A DNA stretch of 64,000 bases from Hedera helix (lineage: Eukaryota; Streptophyta; Magnoliopsida; Apiales; Araliaceae): assembly GCA_947179155.2 (NCBI GenBank), contig OX359285.1, positions 9,291,731 through 9,355,730 on the forward strand, given 5' to 3'. Of the stretch, positions 21,066-33,559 are shown piece after piece; the first letter of the stretch is position 1; each line of letters opens with the position of its first letter. The notes under the pieces were generated by a model. The model made no database searches, was not told the DNA's origin, and worked only from the letters and a program-made list of their open reading frames with translations. A program made the translations under genes and the position numbers.

Positions 21066-23105
21066 TTAGTAAGTCACAGCCAAGGACTTTCTGATTTTTG
21101 CATTTTGATTTTCCTCAGAGCTGGACAGATTCCAGATGGATATTTCCTGGCAACTTTGGTAGTGAGAATAGAAGGGTTCACTGCTTATCAGTGTGGTTGC
21201 AAGGGTCATTGCTTTTGTGAAATGTTGAGCTACTAATGAAAGATTTGGAAAGGTTGAGTAGCTCCAGCTGATAAAACTTTGATCATTCATGAATATAGCC
21301 CTTAGAAGTGGTAAAATGGGAAGGAAACTCAACAGATGCTTATGATCCCAAGCAATAGAGCATCTTTCTATCTGGCTGGCATGCTTCCTTCTTTCTCTAC
21401 GTCTCCTTTTGATCTGCTTCAATCGATATGCTTCAAATTTCTGCTTTTCCAGTTTTCTTAGCAGTCTTACTTTCTTCAGCTTCTTTTCAGCTTTCATCCT
21501 TATTTGTCTCTCCTTATGACTTATTTTTGAACTCCTGCCTATTTTCTTCATAAAGCCACTTAATCCTCTTCTTGACCTTCTTGACCCATCTTTTGATTTA
21601 TCCAAATCATGAGTGCTGGTCTCTTCTTGAAGGTGTTTATCTTCTTTCACCCTAGTTTCTTGACAGTCTCCTTTTTCATCTGATTCAGTCTTCCCAGCTT
21701 CAGAATTTGCAGAGCATTGTTCCCTTGATACATCATCTTCTTCAGCTACATCATTATTCTTGTTGAACTCAGGTGTTGAGTCTTTTCCAACTGGTTCAAT
21801 TTCCTGATCAGAACCCAAAGAGACTTCCTTTTCAGACAGACTATTTTTATGACATTTTGATCTTTCATTTGAAGAGCCTGTAGATGTTTCCTCTTTTGAA
21901 CTGTCAGAAGTTCTTTCTTCAGAATCCGAACTTGCTTCATCATCAATTTCTATCACCTGAGGTGGTCCTGCAGTGATTGAGCTTCTCCACTGTTCTCTGA
22001 TTCTCCAACTTCTTCTTGGAGTAATGTGAGGAACTTTCTTTTCTGTTTTCTTCTTCTTCTTCTTCTTTACTTCAGATATTTTGGGATTCATCTTTTCTTC
22101 CTTAGCTTTCCCTGAACAGACATCTTTCTCTTCTTCAGCTTTCTCTATTTCAATGAATTTTCTTTTCTTCTCTGATTCCTGACTATCATAGATCACAAGA
22201 GTTTTGTTTCTTGATTGTTCATTTTCCTCCTGTAATATCTCCTCAGATATTTCTTCCATTTCCCTTTTTCCTTTTCCTTTCGATTTCACCTCCATCTTAC
22301 TGCTGAAGCTCATAGAACCTCGTGACTTCTTACCTTTATTGGCATGATGGTTCTTTTTCCAATCTTCAAACAACCTTGGAGTAATTCTTTTATTGCAGTT
22401 TAGAACTTCTCCTTCATCTTCCCCAATTTCATTTGCCAGCAATTTCTTCAGAATGATGCTTATGAATCTCCCATAGGGCATCTTGGGAGTTGGCTTTCCA
22501 GCTTCAGCTCTTGTCTTTGAATCATCTATCCATCTCCTTATCCATCTTAAGAGAATTGCTCCGAAGTTGATTTTCTTTCTTTGAGCAATAGCAGTCATAT
22601 GCCTCAGTTGATCTTCACTGATAGTATCATATGCAGTGTCTTTGCATAGAATACTCTTTCCAACAATGTCAGCCAGAAACTCATACTACTGAGGGAAATC
22701 TTTCTTCTTGATTCCTTTGAGAGAAAACTTCTTTTCATAGCCCATCAATTCTAGTCCAAGTTCAATGTTAATCTTGTCAAGAGAAGTAATTCCTCCACTT
22801 GGAATACCTAGACTGAGATTGATTTCAGAAACTCCTATTTGCACTACGATTTCTTTAACCCTTGAGAAGAGGGTGTTACCTCGATAATCAGCGTTTGAAT
22901 AGAATTCTTTCACAAGCGAAGAGAGAATCCTGGTGCTAGTTTCCAAACACATGGTGAAGCCAGCATTCTTGACCAGATGTAAAATATCCTTGTATTTCTG
23001 CTCTGCATCTCCGAATTTTCCAAAACAAACCAGATTTCCAGGAATGACTTGAAGAGATGCCATGTGATTAAACTGATTTGGGAATAGCACAGGGAAAGAT
23101 ACCAA
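21066..23105 (-). pseudogene. Large accessory ORF of the Copia-like element (plant transposon-protein-like), one in-frame stop
   Basis: A 139-codon frame (23,105-22,686) and a 510-residue frame (22,598-21,066) are in the same phase, separated by 29 codons after a single stop at 22,688-22,686 (after DFPQ). Read through, the product is about 679 residues. The N-terminal part (motifs LVKEFYSNADYRG and INLSLGIPSGG) resembles the domain called putative plant transposon protein, which is my inference from its FY...N/L-GIP pattern. The middle and C-terminal half is highly charged, with lysine/glutamate and serine-rich tracts (six consecutive Lys near 22,045-22,062) and an Arg/Lys-rich segment (about 21,360-21,480) that could be a nuclear-localisation or nucleic-acid-binding region. 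There is no polymerase or protease motif. It lies in the element's sense orientation next to the polypurine tract. Function unknown. Because everything else in the frame is open, the stop may be recent, or may be read through. Confidence 0.7.
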
Positions 23106-23369
23106 TATCGGTTTCAGAAGAATTTTCGATTTCTAGGGTTTTGATGAGTTTTGGGAGAATGGGTATTGACAACTGACGGGAAATGACCATTGTCAGTTTA
23201 AAAACAAGACTTATGCTAGTTCCCTCTTATTTTTGCAGAGTACACGTGCCAGATACTTATTTGAAGAACGTGGGTTTAACCTTTTTATTTTCCATAAATG
23301 GAGCACATCAATTATTCTAACCCACTTGAGTTTGAAGAGCGTGAGGTTCACTTTCTCTGTATAGTAAGC

Positions 23370-24075
23370 TTGACCAGTTCGTAGAGTTGGCTGCAAGACA
23401 CTCAACCATCATCCTTTTAATAGATGGCCTTGAGAAACTGGTGCGAATAGTACGCTGATAAAAAGGCTATGAAGGAGTTTACGGAGAGAAAAAAAATTTA
23501 ATCTGATATGCAGACATAGACTCAATATGTTCTACGATCAGGAAGATGATCATGGTGACTCTACGATTTAGGATGATATGACTTGCTTGGTTATCAGTCA
23601 TAGAATTTAGAGATTATGACCGAAGAGATAAGTGCATTTGGTTCATCAATCACATTGTTTTGGGACTTTGTGACTGGAATGAGAAAGGTATTCCAGTGAA
23701 GAACCGATTTACCATCTGCTTTCCTTCTGAAGTGCAATCGTAGAGTTATGATTTGAACTGCTCTACGATCTCTGTTAGGACTGGAGACTTTAGATGAATT
23801 CAGAGATCTTTGTTAAGCCTGGTTGACAGCTCAATGACAGCCTTCTGAAAGGACTTTGTAAGGATCGTTGTCATAACTCTGGTTATCGTGTAGAGGTTGC
23901 TCTTTGATTTTGCTGGTTTCGTAGACTGGTTGTAGAGAGTCGTAGAGTGACTGACTGTGTTGACTCTACGATCTTGAGCTTTATGACGAGGAGACAACTC
24001 TACGTTCTTTGGAGAGGACACTTCATTTTTCCAAGCCTTATTCTGCGATCGCCTGACATACTCTACGATCCTTCT
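23370..24075. repeat. Body copies of the GATCGTAGAGT motif
   Basis: At least eight copies in both orientations, for example 23,531-23,539, 23,558-23,567, 23,737-23,747, 23,761-23,770, 23,962-23,973 and 24,061-24,070. The interval is otherwise unassigned and lies upstream (in element sense) of the accessory ORF. Confidence 0.85.
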
Positions 24076-24190
24076 TTGTGAGATGAACTTTCTCCTGACT
24101 TGAGTGATCTTTTATCTAACCATGATATTAGTGACAAACATTCCAACAAGATTCACTAAATCAATAGGTGAGATAAAGACTAATAGATGC

Positions 24191-27100
24191 TGTTACGCCC
24201 CCAAAATCCCCCGCGCTTTCGATACGGCGGACCTTGTGCGTTAATTTCGTACATCTATCGACTTAACCAATGATCCCATAATCATATTGGTTGAATTAGT
24301 CTTATTTTAGACTATACTTTAAAATTTTCTCTTAACTTTGTCCCTGGATCTTAACTTGATCTCAGTCTCATAAGTATACAAGTATCAACTTGTATTTCAT
24401 CTGTATAAATGGATAAAACCATATATAACGGTCTAATTTTAACCTTAAGATTTAAATATTCTATAACTTTACATGTTCCAACATCCACGGTATTAAATCA
24501 TTAGGACGGCTCTTGGGAACAGAGAATCTCGCGGTGAATGTTTGTATCTTCACCCGTGATAAATGTTTGCATCTTTATCCATGACAAATGGTTGTATCTT
24601 TGTCCGGTGCAAAATTCTCTTTCCGTACAGAACATTACCCAACTAGTTAAAACCCTCATTCGAAACATATTTGTTTATAGCGACATCTCTTCATATCAAT
24701 AATCTTACTTATATGGTATTCAGAATCGTAATAACGAGTTATACCTGGGTCCGAAGAACCTTAACGATGGATTTGACCAGTCAACATCGCTTAGTCCTGT
24801 CTCGGATGTACAACACTCACAAGTTATTTACCGATCCTCATCCAGATAAGTAGATCATTATCAATACTATGTTAAGTCTTAACAATTCTAGGTTATATCA
24901 AAATAAAGACATAACAACATTCTGATGATAATAATTTATATCATTCATTCAATATTCGGTTACATGTTTGTTTGTTCGTATTACAACAGTCGTTATGACT
25001 TATACAAATACAAGTAATAAACATGAAAACCTAATCTATGCTGCATCTTTAAGTTCATGATCTTCTTAACGTTCATCTTTAATCTGCAAATAAGGTTTTA
25101 TTCGCAAGAGTGAGCACGACGGCTCAACAAGTCTAACATACAACACATACGCAATTTATGCTTTCATATAAACTTTAACATGCCTTGACTGAATATAATT
25201 CTCCATTTAATATCACATATAACTCGCATTCCAACAATTTATATCACATTGACACACAAAGTGTATAAATCATGTTCATAAATCATAAACATAACACATA
25301 ACATTTAGAAGGCTTGCAAATATTAGTTAAAGACTTCACATAACATCTATTACATAACAAATAACACATGAGGGTTTAGAACTTGCCTTGAAACCATGTC
25401 AGGGTTTCCCGGGAAATCGTTAAACGCCTACAAAAAGGGTTACGCGACCCCGAACGTTAGTTTATCAAATTTTCCTTTTGAATAAGTCTTAGAATAACTC
25501 AACTAGACTATTTCCATAGGTGAAATCATTTCGTTAAGTGGCGAACTCAAAATTTTATTTTTTTGTGCTAGGATCCGAATGGTCCTTAAAAAAAATTCAG
25601 CTTCGACCTATTTTATTGCGACAGCCATAACTTTGTCATACGAAAACATTTTTGAGTGATTCTTGAGTCTAAATTGCTTATAATGTATCTACAACTTTCA
25701 TTCAGGTTGCTAAGGCAGATTCAGACTTTAAAATTTCGGAAATTTGCAAAAATATTCTGCGACTATATTAGACTTAACTTTCTTCGATCCGATTGGTAAA
25801 ATATGATACCTCAAGCATTAATTTGCTAAGATAACATGTTCTAACACTTCGTATCACTTCATAACATAAAAATAACAAAATCATAAACCTACTTATATAA
25901 GATTTCATGACTTTTTCTCAAGAACACGAAGAACGAATCGAAGAACACGAAGAACAAAGTTTCATCGTTCTTCGTTTCGACTACTAAAACTTGATGCCAC
26001 AAGCATTATTTAGCAAGGCCATCATGTTTCATCATCCCATAACACTAAATTACCAAATCATAAACCTACTTATGTAGAAATTATGACTTTTGCTCAAGAA
26101 CACACGAAGAACACGAAGAACGAAAAAGTGTACATGGTAACGACTTATGTTCTTGAGCTTTTGGATTTCATACTTGAAATAATTTAAGCATTATAACTGC
26201 TTACATATGTGATTATAACACTTTATAATTGACAAAATTTGGTCATTATAACGACTTGTTTACATAATTATAACAATTTATAATAATGTTCCAGAACATA
26301 CGAAGAACACGGAGAACGGATAAACCGTACATGGTTACGACGTATGTTCTTGAGCTTTAAACTATGAAATGAAATTTGACATAACAACGACTTGCTCAAG
26401 TCATAAGGAACACGGAGAACGAAAAATCGTACATGGCTACGACTTATGTTCTTGAGCCTCATCGATAAAATAAAACTTTAAGCATAATAACGATTAAGAA
26501 TTGTACCTTTTATTATTGCAAGCTTTAACTATTTCTTTGCAATCGATTCTTGTCTCACAAGAACTCTCTCTATATTTGCTCTTTAGCTTTCAAAATGGTA
26601 AAGAACTAATGAACTTAAGCCTTCTATTTATAGGAAAACCAAGGGTCGGGGTAGTTTGGTCATTAGTTTAAAAGACCAAGGGCCTTTTAGTCTTTTCTCC
26701 CTAGCGCTTGCATCATCGCTTACATCACCCTTCTTCTAATTGGTCGATTCATTTTCACTTGGATTTAGTTTCAAACAAATCGTGCTAGTTCTTTTTTCAG
26801 TTAGTGTAATCGTGCTAGTTCTCCCTAGTTTAGTTACACTAACTTAGTTACACATAAACTAGTTTGATTTCAACTAATTAATTAAATAGTATAATACATT
26901 AGTATTTATACGTATTTCTTCCGTATAATACATCGTATAATATTCGTATTCTACTGGTATGATACCTCGTATTATTCTCGTATTAATCTCGTATAATCTT
27001 TCGTATAATCCTCGTATTATACATTACAATATACATTTATTATTCTCGTATTCCTTCCGTATTCGCTACGTATTCATCCCGTATACGTGAATAGTAATCT

Positions 27101-27989
27101 CCATAAATTATTTTGGGTAAAAATTTTGTTGGTCAAAATGCATCTACTGTCAATAAAAATGCTATTCAGGAATGTGAATTTTCAAAATTCGGAAGAAAAT
27201 TTTCCAAATGAATAGTGTTTTACACGTTTTTCGAGTAAAACTTTTATTGGCTAAATAATATCTATACTTCATATAAATGTTATTTCGTGAAATACGATAT
27301 ATCAAAATATCGAAAAGAACAGTCAAAAAGACGACAAATGTTTTCTCGTAAATCGTGACATTTTCGTCTTTTTCTCCAGAAAATTTTATTGATTCCCTGA
27401 CATTTAAACCTCATATTAACACTATATCGTGAAATACAAGAAGTCCTACAGATGAAAGAAACAGTCAAACGAATGAAAAACGTAACCTCGTGAATAGTGC
27501 TTTTACACGTTTTTCGAGAAAAACTTTTATTGACTGTTACGTGTTTTCAAATCGTGGGAAGGTTGAATCTTGAAACGGAATGTCAATTTGACCTTCACAT
27601 TTTGCTTAAGGGCCTAGGTTATTTCCTAGGGTTTAGACCCTAGGGTTAGGGTTTAGGTTTTAACTCTTTTTCCAATTTAGGTTTTTACCTTAAATTTATT
27701 TTTGATTTTTATTAAGTGTTAAGGTTAGCTACTCGAACCAAAACACGGAATCCTACACATAAGTAATTCACATAGCACATTTAAAAGCTCAATTCAAGCT
27801 TTACTAATCACATAACACATAGTTTAGGTTAAAGATTTTAACCTCTTAGTTATATACGATCGTAGTTTCGAGTCGTATATATTCTTTTAGATAGCTCAAG
27901 GTATGCTTGAGCAATCGATCTTAGGTTTTGAATTGACAACCTTGCTTAGATCTTGTTAGATCACTTTGGAAAATATTTGGGATATTACA
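24191..27989 (-). mobile_element. 3.8-kb solo-LTR-like insertion in the Copia-like element, TSD GATGC
   Basis: The sequence starts TGTTACGCCCCC and ends GATATTACA, with GATGC on both sides (24,186-24,190 and 27,990-27,994). No internal direct repeat marks two LTRs, and no primer binding site or coding domain was seen, so it looks like one large LTR left after recombination. On the minus strand it would end GGGGGCGTAACA, as do plant Ty3/gypsy Tekay/Del-type LTRs, and it carries the GCTCAACAAG...GTGAGCACGACGG block (25,105-25,134) in the matching orientation. Short repeated phrases such as CACGAAGAACGAA (25,925-26,430) and TCGTATTA-like units (26,910-27,070) are internal. Some alternative, such as a small non-autonomous element, is not excluded. 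Confidence 0.75.
26900..27080. repeat. Degenerate CGTATTATTC-type array
   Basis: Short units around CGTATAATA/CGTATTATT/CGTATTCAT follow each other about a dozen times within the solo LTR. No coding meaning seen. Confidence 0.6.
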
Positions 27990-27994
27990 GATGC

Positions 27995-29543
27995 CTCCTT
28001 TTATGACCAGCTTCTTTCTCTTCTAGAGAATCCCAAGATTCAAATCTTCTTCATGCATCAGTATTCAGACTTCACTCAATCTATCAAAGATTGGCTTCCT
28101 TGAGATATCCTTCTTTATATCGTTGAGCTTTCTTCTTGAGGCTGTGGCATTGTTTCCTTCCTGTTGATCTGCTTGAATTATCTTCATCCAGAATGATTTG
28201 TGAGTATGCATGCTTATCAAGAGACTTTAGGTTTAGCATTTTATAGCGCTGACTTCTTCATAGAATTAAGCAAATAAATCTTCAACCATTTCAAGCTTAG
28301 AGCTTCTTCTGTTGCATTTGAAGTTGGAGAGCCTACTGCCAAAGGTTATGAGTGAACTTTTCTTTGAGATGAACTTTTCCTCTTTTCATAGATTGAAGGG
28401 TGATTTCTGAAACTTAGAGTAAATCATTCGTGATTACTCCTTTCTGCCTTGATCTCCTCACCCTTCTCATTCATAGATGGTTTTGAAGAATTTTGACACT
28501 AGGAGCATTTGCCTTTAAAGTCTGAACATGTACACATGGTGTGCCTGGTAAGGACTTCTTCATTTTAAGAGCTGCTTTGTACATGAATGAGGATCTTCAA
28601 CTCTTCTCGATCTTTAATGATCTGCAGAATGATTCTTAGATCCGGTGATCATTGATAAACATATATGTCCATTCATTCGTGCTGAGTTGATTTCCAGGTG
28701 TCGGGCTTGATAACTGTGATTTGGAGGAATGACTTTGAAAACTCATCACCAAGGATATTGCAGTGAAGTATAAAACTGTGATTTGATCTTTCTCCCAATT
28801 TCAGAGAAGCAGTTCCAGAAGACCGTTGAAGACTTTTGAAATAGATTCCTTTAAAAACCAGTCAAGCTAGAGATCATCCACCAGAAGAAATGAGAAATGC
28901 TGCCTGTGAATATTATTATTGATTACTATATAATGTAGCTTGACAGAACTCTTGATGCCATTCTTGGATAAAAGAAGTACTTCCTTTGACGCACATCTTC
29001 AGATAAGATCCTTAGAATATAAGTCCTTAAGCTTATCGGAAAGCTTAATGCTGAGCCCATTGAGTGAATACTTAAATCAGAGACTAATTTCAGCTGCTGA
29101 CAATATATAGAAAAACATTTAACACTTTAAGCATAGATTCCTGCTGAGCTTGCTTCTGCTATAAACTTTCAAACTGGTGAGAAGTAGATTTGTTAATGCT
29201 CGGCACAATGATGCTTCCTTTCAGAAGAATAGGATCCGGTGTCCTTTGGCATCAAGATTTGAACTTCCTTCATCATGCAGCATCAGTTTAATTTCGAAGG
29301 ATTACTCGATAGCTTCTTCGCTGAGATCATCCGAAGTTGTCTTAGAAAGAATTAATAGCCATGTATAACAGCGTCAAATAGTGTGTCACTGATCAATCAT
29401 TTAAAATTGTACCTACAAAAAAAAACATTGATTTGTAAGCTTGTTCATAAGAAATAGTTTACTTCAATTCTTAAGTTTAAAATCAGAAATTTCTAGTGCC
29501 ATAGGATCTACTCAAAGCGTGAGCTTTATGTTCGTGAGAACCT
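27995..29543 (-). other. Leader part of the Copia-like element, no recognisable gag
   Basis: This is where gag would begin, just after the primer binding site. No frame longer than about 60 codons and no zinc-knuckle or other gag motif was seen in any reading direction. The GATCGTAGAGT motif is also absent here. It may be a long untranslated leader or heavily rearranged coding DNA. Confidence 0.5.
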
Positions 29544-29555
29544 GCTCTGATACCA
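29544..29555 (-). promoter_or_regulatory. Primer binding site (initiator tRNA-Met type)
   Basis: TGGTATCAGAGC on the minus strand, two bases inside the LTR end. It is complementary to the 3' end of plant initiator methionine tRNA and fixes the element's direction as leftward. Confidence 0.9.
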
Positions 29556-29557
29556 AT

Positions 29558-32500
29558 TGTTAGTTCCCAGAGGCACACAAGTGATCTAGAAGGGGGGGGG
29601 GGTTGAATAGATCTCTTATAAATCTTTTTCTTATAAGATTGAGTTCAAAGATTTAATAGCAATTACTAAACTTAATTAAGATTTGTTTGCACAGCGAAAA
29701 ATTAGTTTGAAAGACACCCCTTATAGTTTTGTAAAACTTCTCCGTTGAGTTTAAGATTATTTAGAAGAAAGTCACTTGTTAAGTAAACTAATTCACAGTC
29801 ATATGTAAATATATATATATATATAAGACAGAATGTAAATGACTGAATGTAAATGACACCAGAGAGTTTAAAGTGGTTCGGAGACTGAATAACTCCTACT
29901 CCACTCTTCTACTACAACGAGTAGGAAATCCACTAAGGATGGTTCATACGGAACCCTTCAAGCTCATTAGCCTGGAAACTCTGGTTCACTAAGAACCCTT
30001 CAAATCCAGCAGGTTTGGTTAGTTTAGTCACAAAGACAAGGACATTACTGCCCTCTTCAAGTCCAGCAGACTTGACTCCTTTAGTCACTATGACAAGGAC
30101 AACTGCCCTCTTCAAGTCCAACAGACTTGGCTCCCTGATCATTTGAAAGAGGTTGAAGTTGCTACTGAGTTGTACTTTAAGTCCTATTGTCTTTAAACAC
30201 TCAGTAGCAGGGTGTGATCATTCCTGGGATAATATTGAGTTCGACAATGATGCTTGACTTCTTTATATGCTCAATATCTTCTTGTGATCACCCATGGTGC
30301 TGCTAGGCTTTTGTACTTCAGCTCCTTTGGTACTTGATAACTTCTCGAGATGAACTCCTGAGATGACTGTGATGCTCCTTTCTTTTGGTACTCAGTTGTT
30401 CCTTCTTATTATAGACAGATTATAGCTTCTCGAGATGGGCTTCTGAGATGACTGTGATGCTCCTTCCTTTTGGTACTCAGTTGCTACCATGTATGTATCA
30501 AGTTGGCGTTTAAGCTTCTCTCTTCCATGTGCCTAGCAGCTCTGAACACTTCTTCTGTAATAGAGTTATATATCTCTATGTCTTTCTCAATTCAGTGTTA
30601 GTGTTCTGATGGATCGTAGAGTCCTTCAGTATCTTCATTTTCTGTTCCACTCTACGATCGGTTGTTGTCTACCATCATATCTCTCGTGTATATTTTTCAA
30701 CAACAACTTTTCTGTTTGTTATGTAAGCCTTTATAACTCTGAGCAAATTTTACCGTTGAAAGAAATCCCGTTGGTTTCCTTTGGCTTTATGCAGATCTTT
30801 AATATCTTCGATGTTGACTTTCTTGCCGCCTGTGATAGTGCTTTTCCCTTTTCTGACATGTTCTGATATATTGACCTGTAGCTCAGCTTTCTCTGACTTT
30901 ATAGCCGTTGCACTCCCAGAGTTGTTCAGCAAGGATTATTATTTCCTTTGTTAATTAATCTTCTGATTCATCAATGAATACCTTTCTTGACTTTTTGAAC
31001 CAACAGTTCTGATGCATTCAGAGATGTCCCATTGGTCTGACTTTATTCACCATTTTCCTGAGCAGTGGGTCCTGACTTATAGTCGTTTGGGCACAACGTC
31101 TACTACGACTCTGACATGCATCTGTATCTCAACAGTACTTAATCTTTCTTTAATCGGGGCGAGGAGAAATTTCTTTTCTCTTGCACCATATAGCCGTTCT
31201 GTTAGTCTACTTGTCCTGACCTGCTTAACGAATTCGTTGAGTGATAGACTGTCTACTTTGTTTCTGCGAATTCAGCTTCATGAATGTTACTTGAGGTATG
31301 TCAAGTGAAACGTTGAGTTAGAACGATCTTTTCTCTAACTCTGCGACCTTGTTGCTCTGGTCAGATCGTAGAGTTTGTGCTTGCAATGCTTTGCTTTGAT
31401 TTCGTTCTACGATCTTGTAGGTTTGATCAGATCGTAGAGTTAGTTAACTGTAGTGCTTTTTAGTGGAATCGTTGAGTTGCAGTCTGTGTTGCTTCATCCT
31501 TTAATTCTACTCGACGATTGTTCCATGTGTATAGCAATCTTCTGTATTGCCTTGTCATTTTGTTACACTCTACGATCTCTTCTATCTGCATACATTCCAA
31601 TCCTTGTAAGCTTGCTCAACAATTTTACTCTACGATTTTGCTAGAGAGTGTGTATCGTAGAGTACATTTCTTCTCTGGTTCAGCGTTATCTGCAGGCTAG
31701 CTTGGCTGTCTGTTCGACGATCGTAGAGTTCAGCTCTACGATTTGTACTTGAACAGTTCTTTAACTTTACTCGTATATCCTGTAGACTTCTTGCATATCT
31801 GTCTCTCTTTGATGATCGTAGAGTTATCCTGGTAAGGAGTCGTAGAGTTAACTCTACGATTTATACAGAATCGTTGAGTCTTCTTTGAAAGAAATCGCAG
31901 TGTCCGTTCTACGATCGTATAGTCTGATCAACCTAACAGATTTGATCTTTTCTAACTAAGTCCTTTCTTATATTATTACATCATTACATATTGAAAGGAC
32001 TTTTACAGACTTTGACATACACGAATACATCAATGATTCATTCTTATGCTACTCTGCTAATATCATACGTCTTTTATGCATAGTGACTTCTATTGAAAGA
32101 TCAACCTAACATTTCTGATCTTTAAAATCTAAGTCCTTTGTACACATATATCTAAAAAAGGACTTTACAACTTTTTAATCCGATAACTTTCATTCTCTTT
32201 AATAAGCAGCAGATAGTTTATAACAAGATCATATTTGTGCTATACAAGTGTGTGCACATCATAGTATTTAAGATAGATAATATATATCATACACCCACAA
32301 CAATGTAAGCACATAATTAGATTAACATATAATCACTTTGTCAAATAACTTTTTAAACACTTTTTAGACAAGCTGTGCACATAAAAACAAGTAGAACATC
32401 TACGCACTTTTTCAGATTCACATTATATATCAATCATGACAATCAATCATGTAAGCACATAAACACTTATAATCAATCATGTAAGCACATAAACACTTTC

Positions 32501-32716
32501 AGAGTATCTAAGCACATAATCAATTAAGCACATAAGCACATTAACACATATAATTAATCATGTAAACACATAAACACTTTCAGAGTATCTAAGCACATAA
32601 TCAATTAAGCTCATAAGCATATTATACAATTACTTTGTCAAATAACCATATAAGCACATTTGGCCAAGTCCTTTTTGCACAACAGTCATCATCATCAAAT
32701 CAAACATCATTCAACA
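29558..32716 (-). repeat. Copia-like element, right (5') LTR, 3.16 kb
   Basis: Near-identical to 17,383-20,592, with the same block order. The differences are mainly a shorter AT microsatellite (about 29,809-29,825 here) and scattered substitutions. Being the 5' LTR, it should hold the promoter of the element. Confidence 0.9.
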
Positions 32717-32721
32717 GTCCT

Positions 32722-32965
32722 AACCTTAAGGAATCAGCTGAGTACTCTAAATACATGGTGAACAATGGAGGTACACATGATTATTCTACCATACTAAATA
32801 TATATTCTCTGCCTCCACTGTTAACACCTATTGAAGCCTGTACTTGTTCTCACGCCGGAGGTATCCCCCAACAGCCCAAGCCATCAAGTACTTTTGGTGG
32901 TTCTTTTTATGGAGGTTCACGTCCAAGTTGGTGGTTGAACGTGTAGACAAATTCGAGCGTTAACA
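32722..32965 (+). repeat. Tat 5' LTR, second part
   Basis: Continues the interrupted LTR; aligns with about 43,174-43,407 (for example GAGGTACACATGATTATTCT and the end GAGCGTTAACA). The open frame seen across this stretch is an accident of the LTR. Confidence 0.85.
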
Positions 32966-32983
32966 TTGGCGCTAGAAGGAGGG
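32966..32983 (+). promoter_or_regulatory. Tat primer binding region
   Basis: TTGGCGCTAGAAGGAGGG starts directly after the LTR end. This sequence type is usual after Tat-lineage LTRs. I do not assign the tRNA. Confidence 0.6.
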
Positions 32984-33167
32984 CTTTCTAGTATTTAGTA
33001 GAGGCAATCTTTTTAACCAAAAATAATCAACATGGCGGCCTCATCACCCCAAAAGAGCCAAAACAACTCCAGGGGATTAGCCCCGTCACAAATGTGTCAT
33101 GCGATCGAAGCTGAAAAGTAGTGTCATCTCTAGGAGATTCTTAACCGGGAGAAATCTGTAGATCTCC

Positions 33168-33503
33168 TGTGAGGATCCGAATTTTCAGAATTTCTTTAAT
33201 AATATTAAATAAGAATTTAATTGATAAAATTATCAAGATTGTTTAAATTAATTATTATTTTATGTGATTGAAGGTATGTGATAAGATTTAATTGGTAAAT
33301 TAAATCCGTGCAGAAATTTTGATAAATGGTATTGAAATTAAGTAATTGAAAAGTAAATAAATTGTTTAAAGACAATTTATTAAGAATAAGAGAAATTTTA
33401 GGTAAATGTACAATAAATTGTACAATTAAATTGTTATGGAAATGCAGAAATTATGATTTAATGGAGAGTATGTGGTAATGTGAAATATATGAAATTAGAT
33501 ATG

Positions 33504-33559
<56 letters not shown>

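Larger units (their letters stand above)
17383..32716 (-). mobile_element. Young Copia-like LTR retrotransposon without visible gag-pol, 5-bp TSD GTCCT
   Basis: Two long direct repeats (17,383-20,592 and 29,558-32,716) start TG and end CA, and are flanked by GTCCT at 17,378-17,382 and 32,717-32,721. On the minus strand the primer binding site TGGTATCAGAGC (29,555-29,544) follows the LTR at 29,558 after two bases, and the polypurine tract TAGGGGGAGAT (20,603-20,593) precedes the other LTR. The element therefore reads leftward. Initiator-tRNA-Met priming and the GGGGGAGAT tract are typical of plant Copia elements of the SIRE/Maximus kind. The body (8.97 kb, of which 3.8 kb is a nested insertion) contains one long accessory frame near the 3' end, and I see no protease, integrase or reverse transcriptase. 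It appears to be a non-autonomous derivative. The LTR copies differ at only about one base per hundred by eye, plus microsatellite length, so it is recent. Confidence 0.85.

Noticed and set aside
32635..32946. 103-codon plus frame
   Set aside because: It spans the junction between the Copia-like LTR and the Tat LTR fragment, so it is a chance frame created by insertion.
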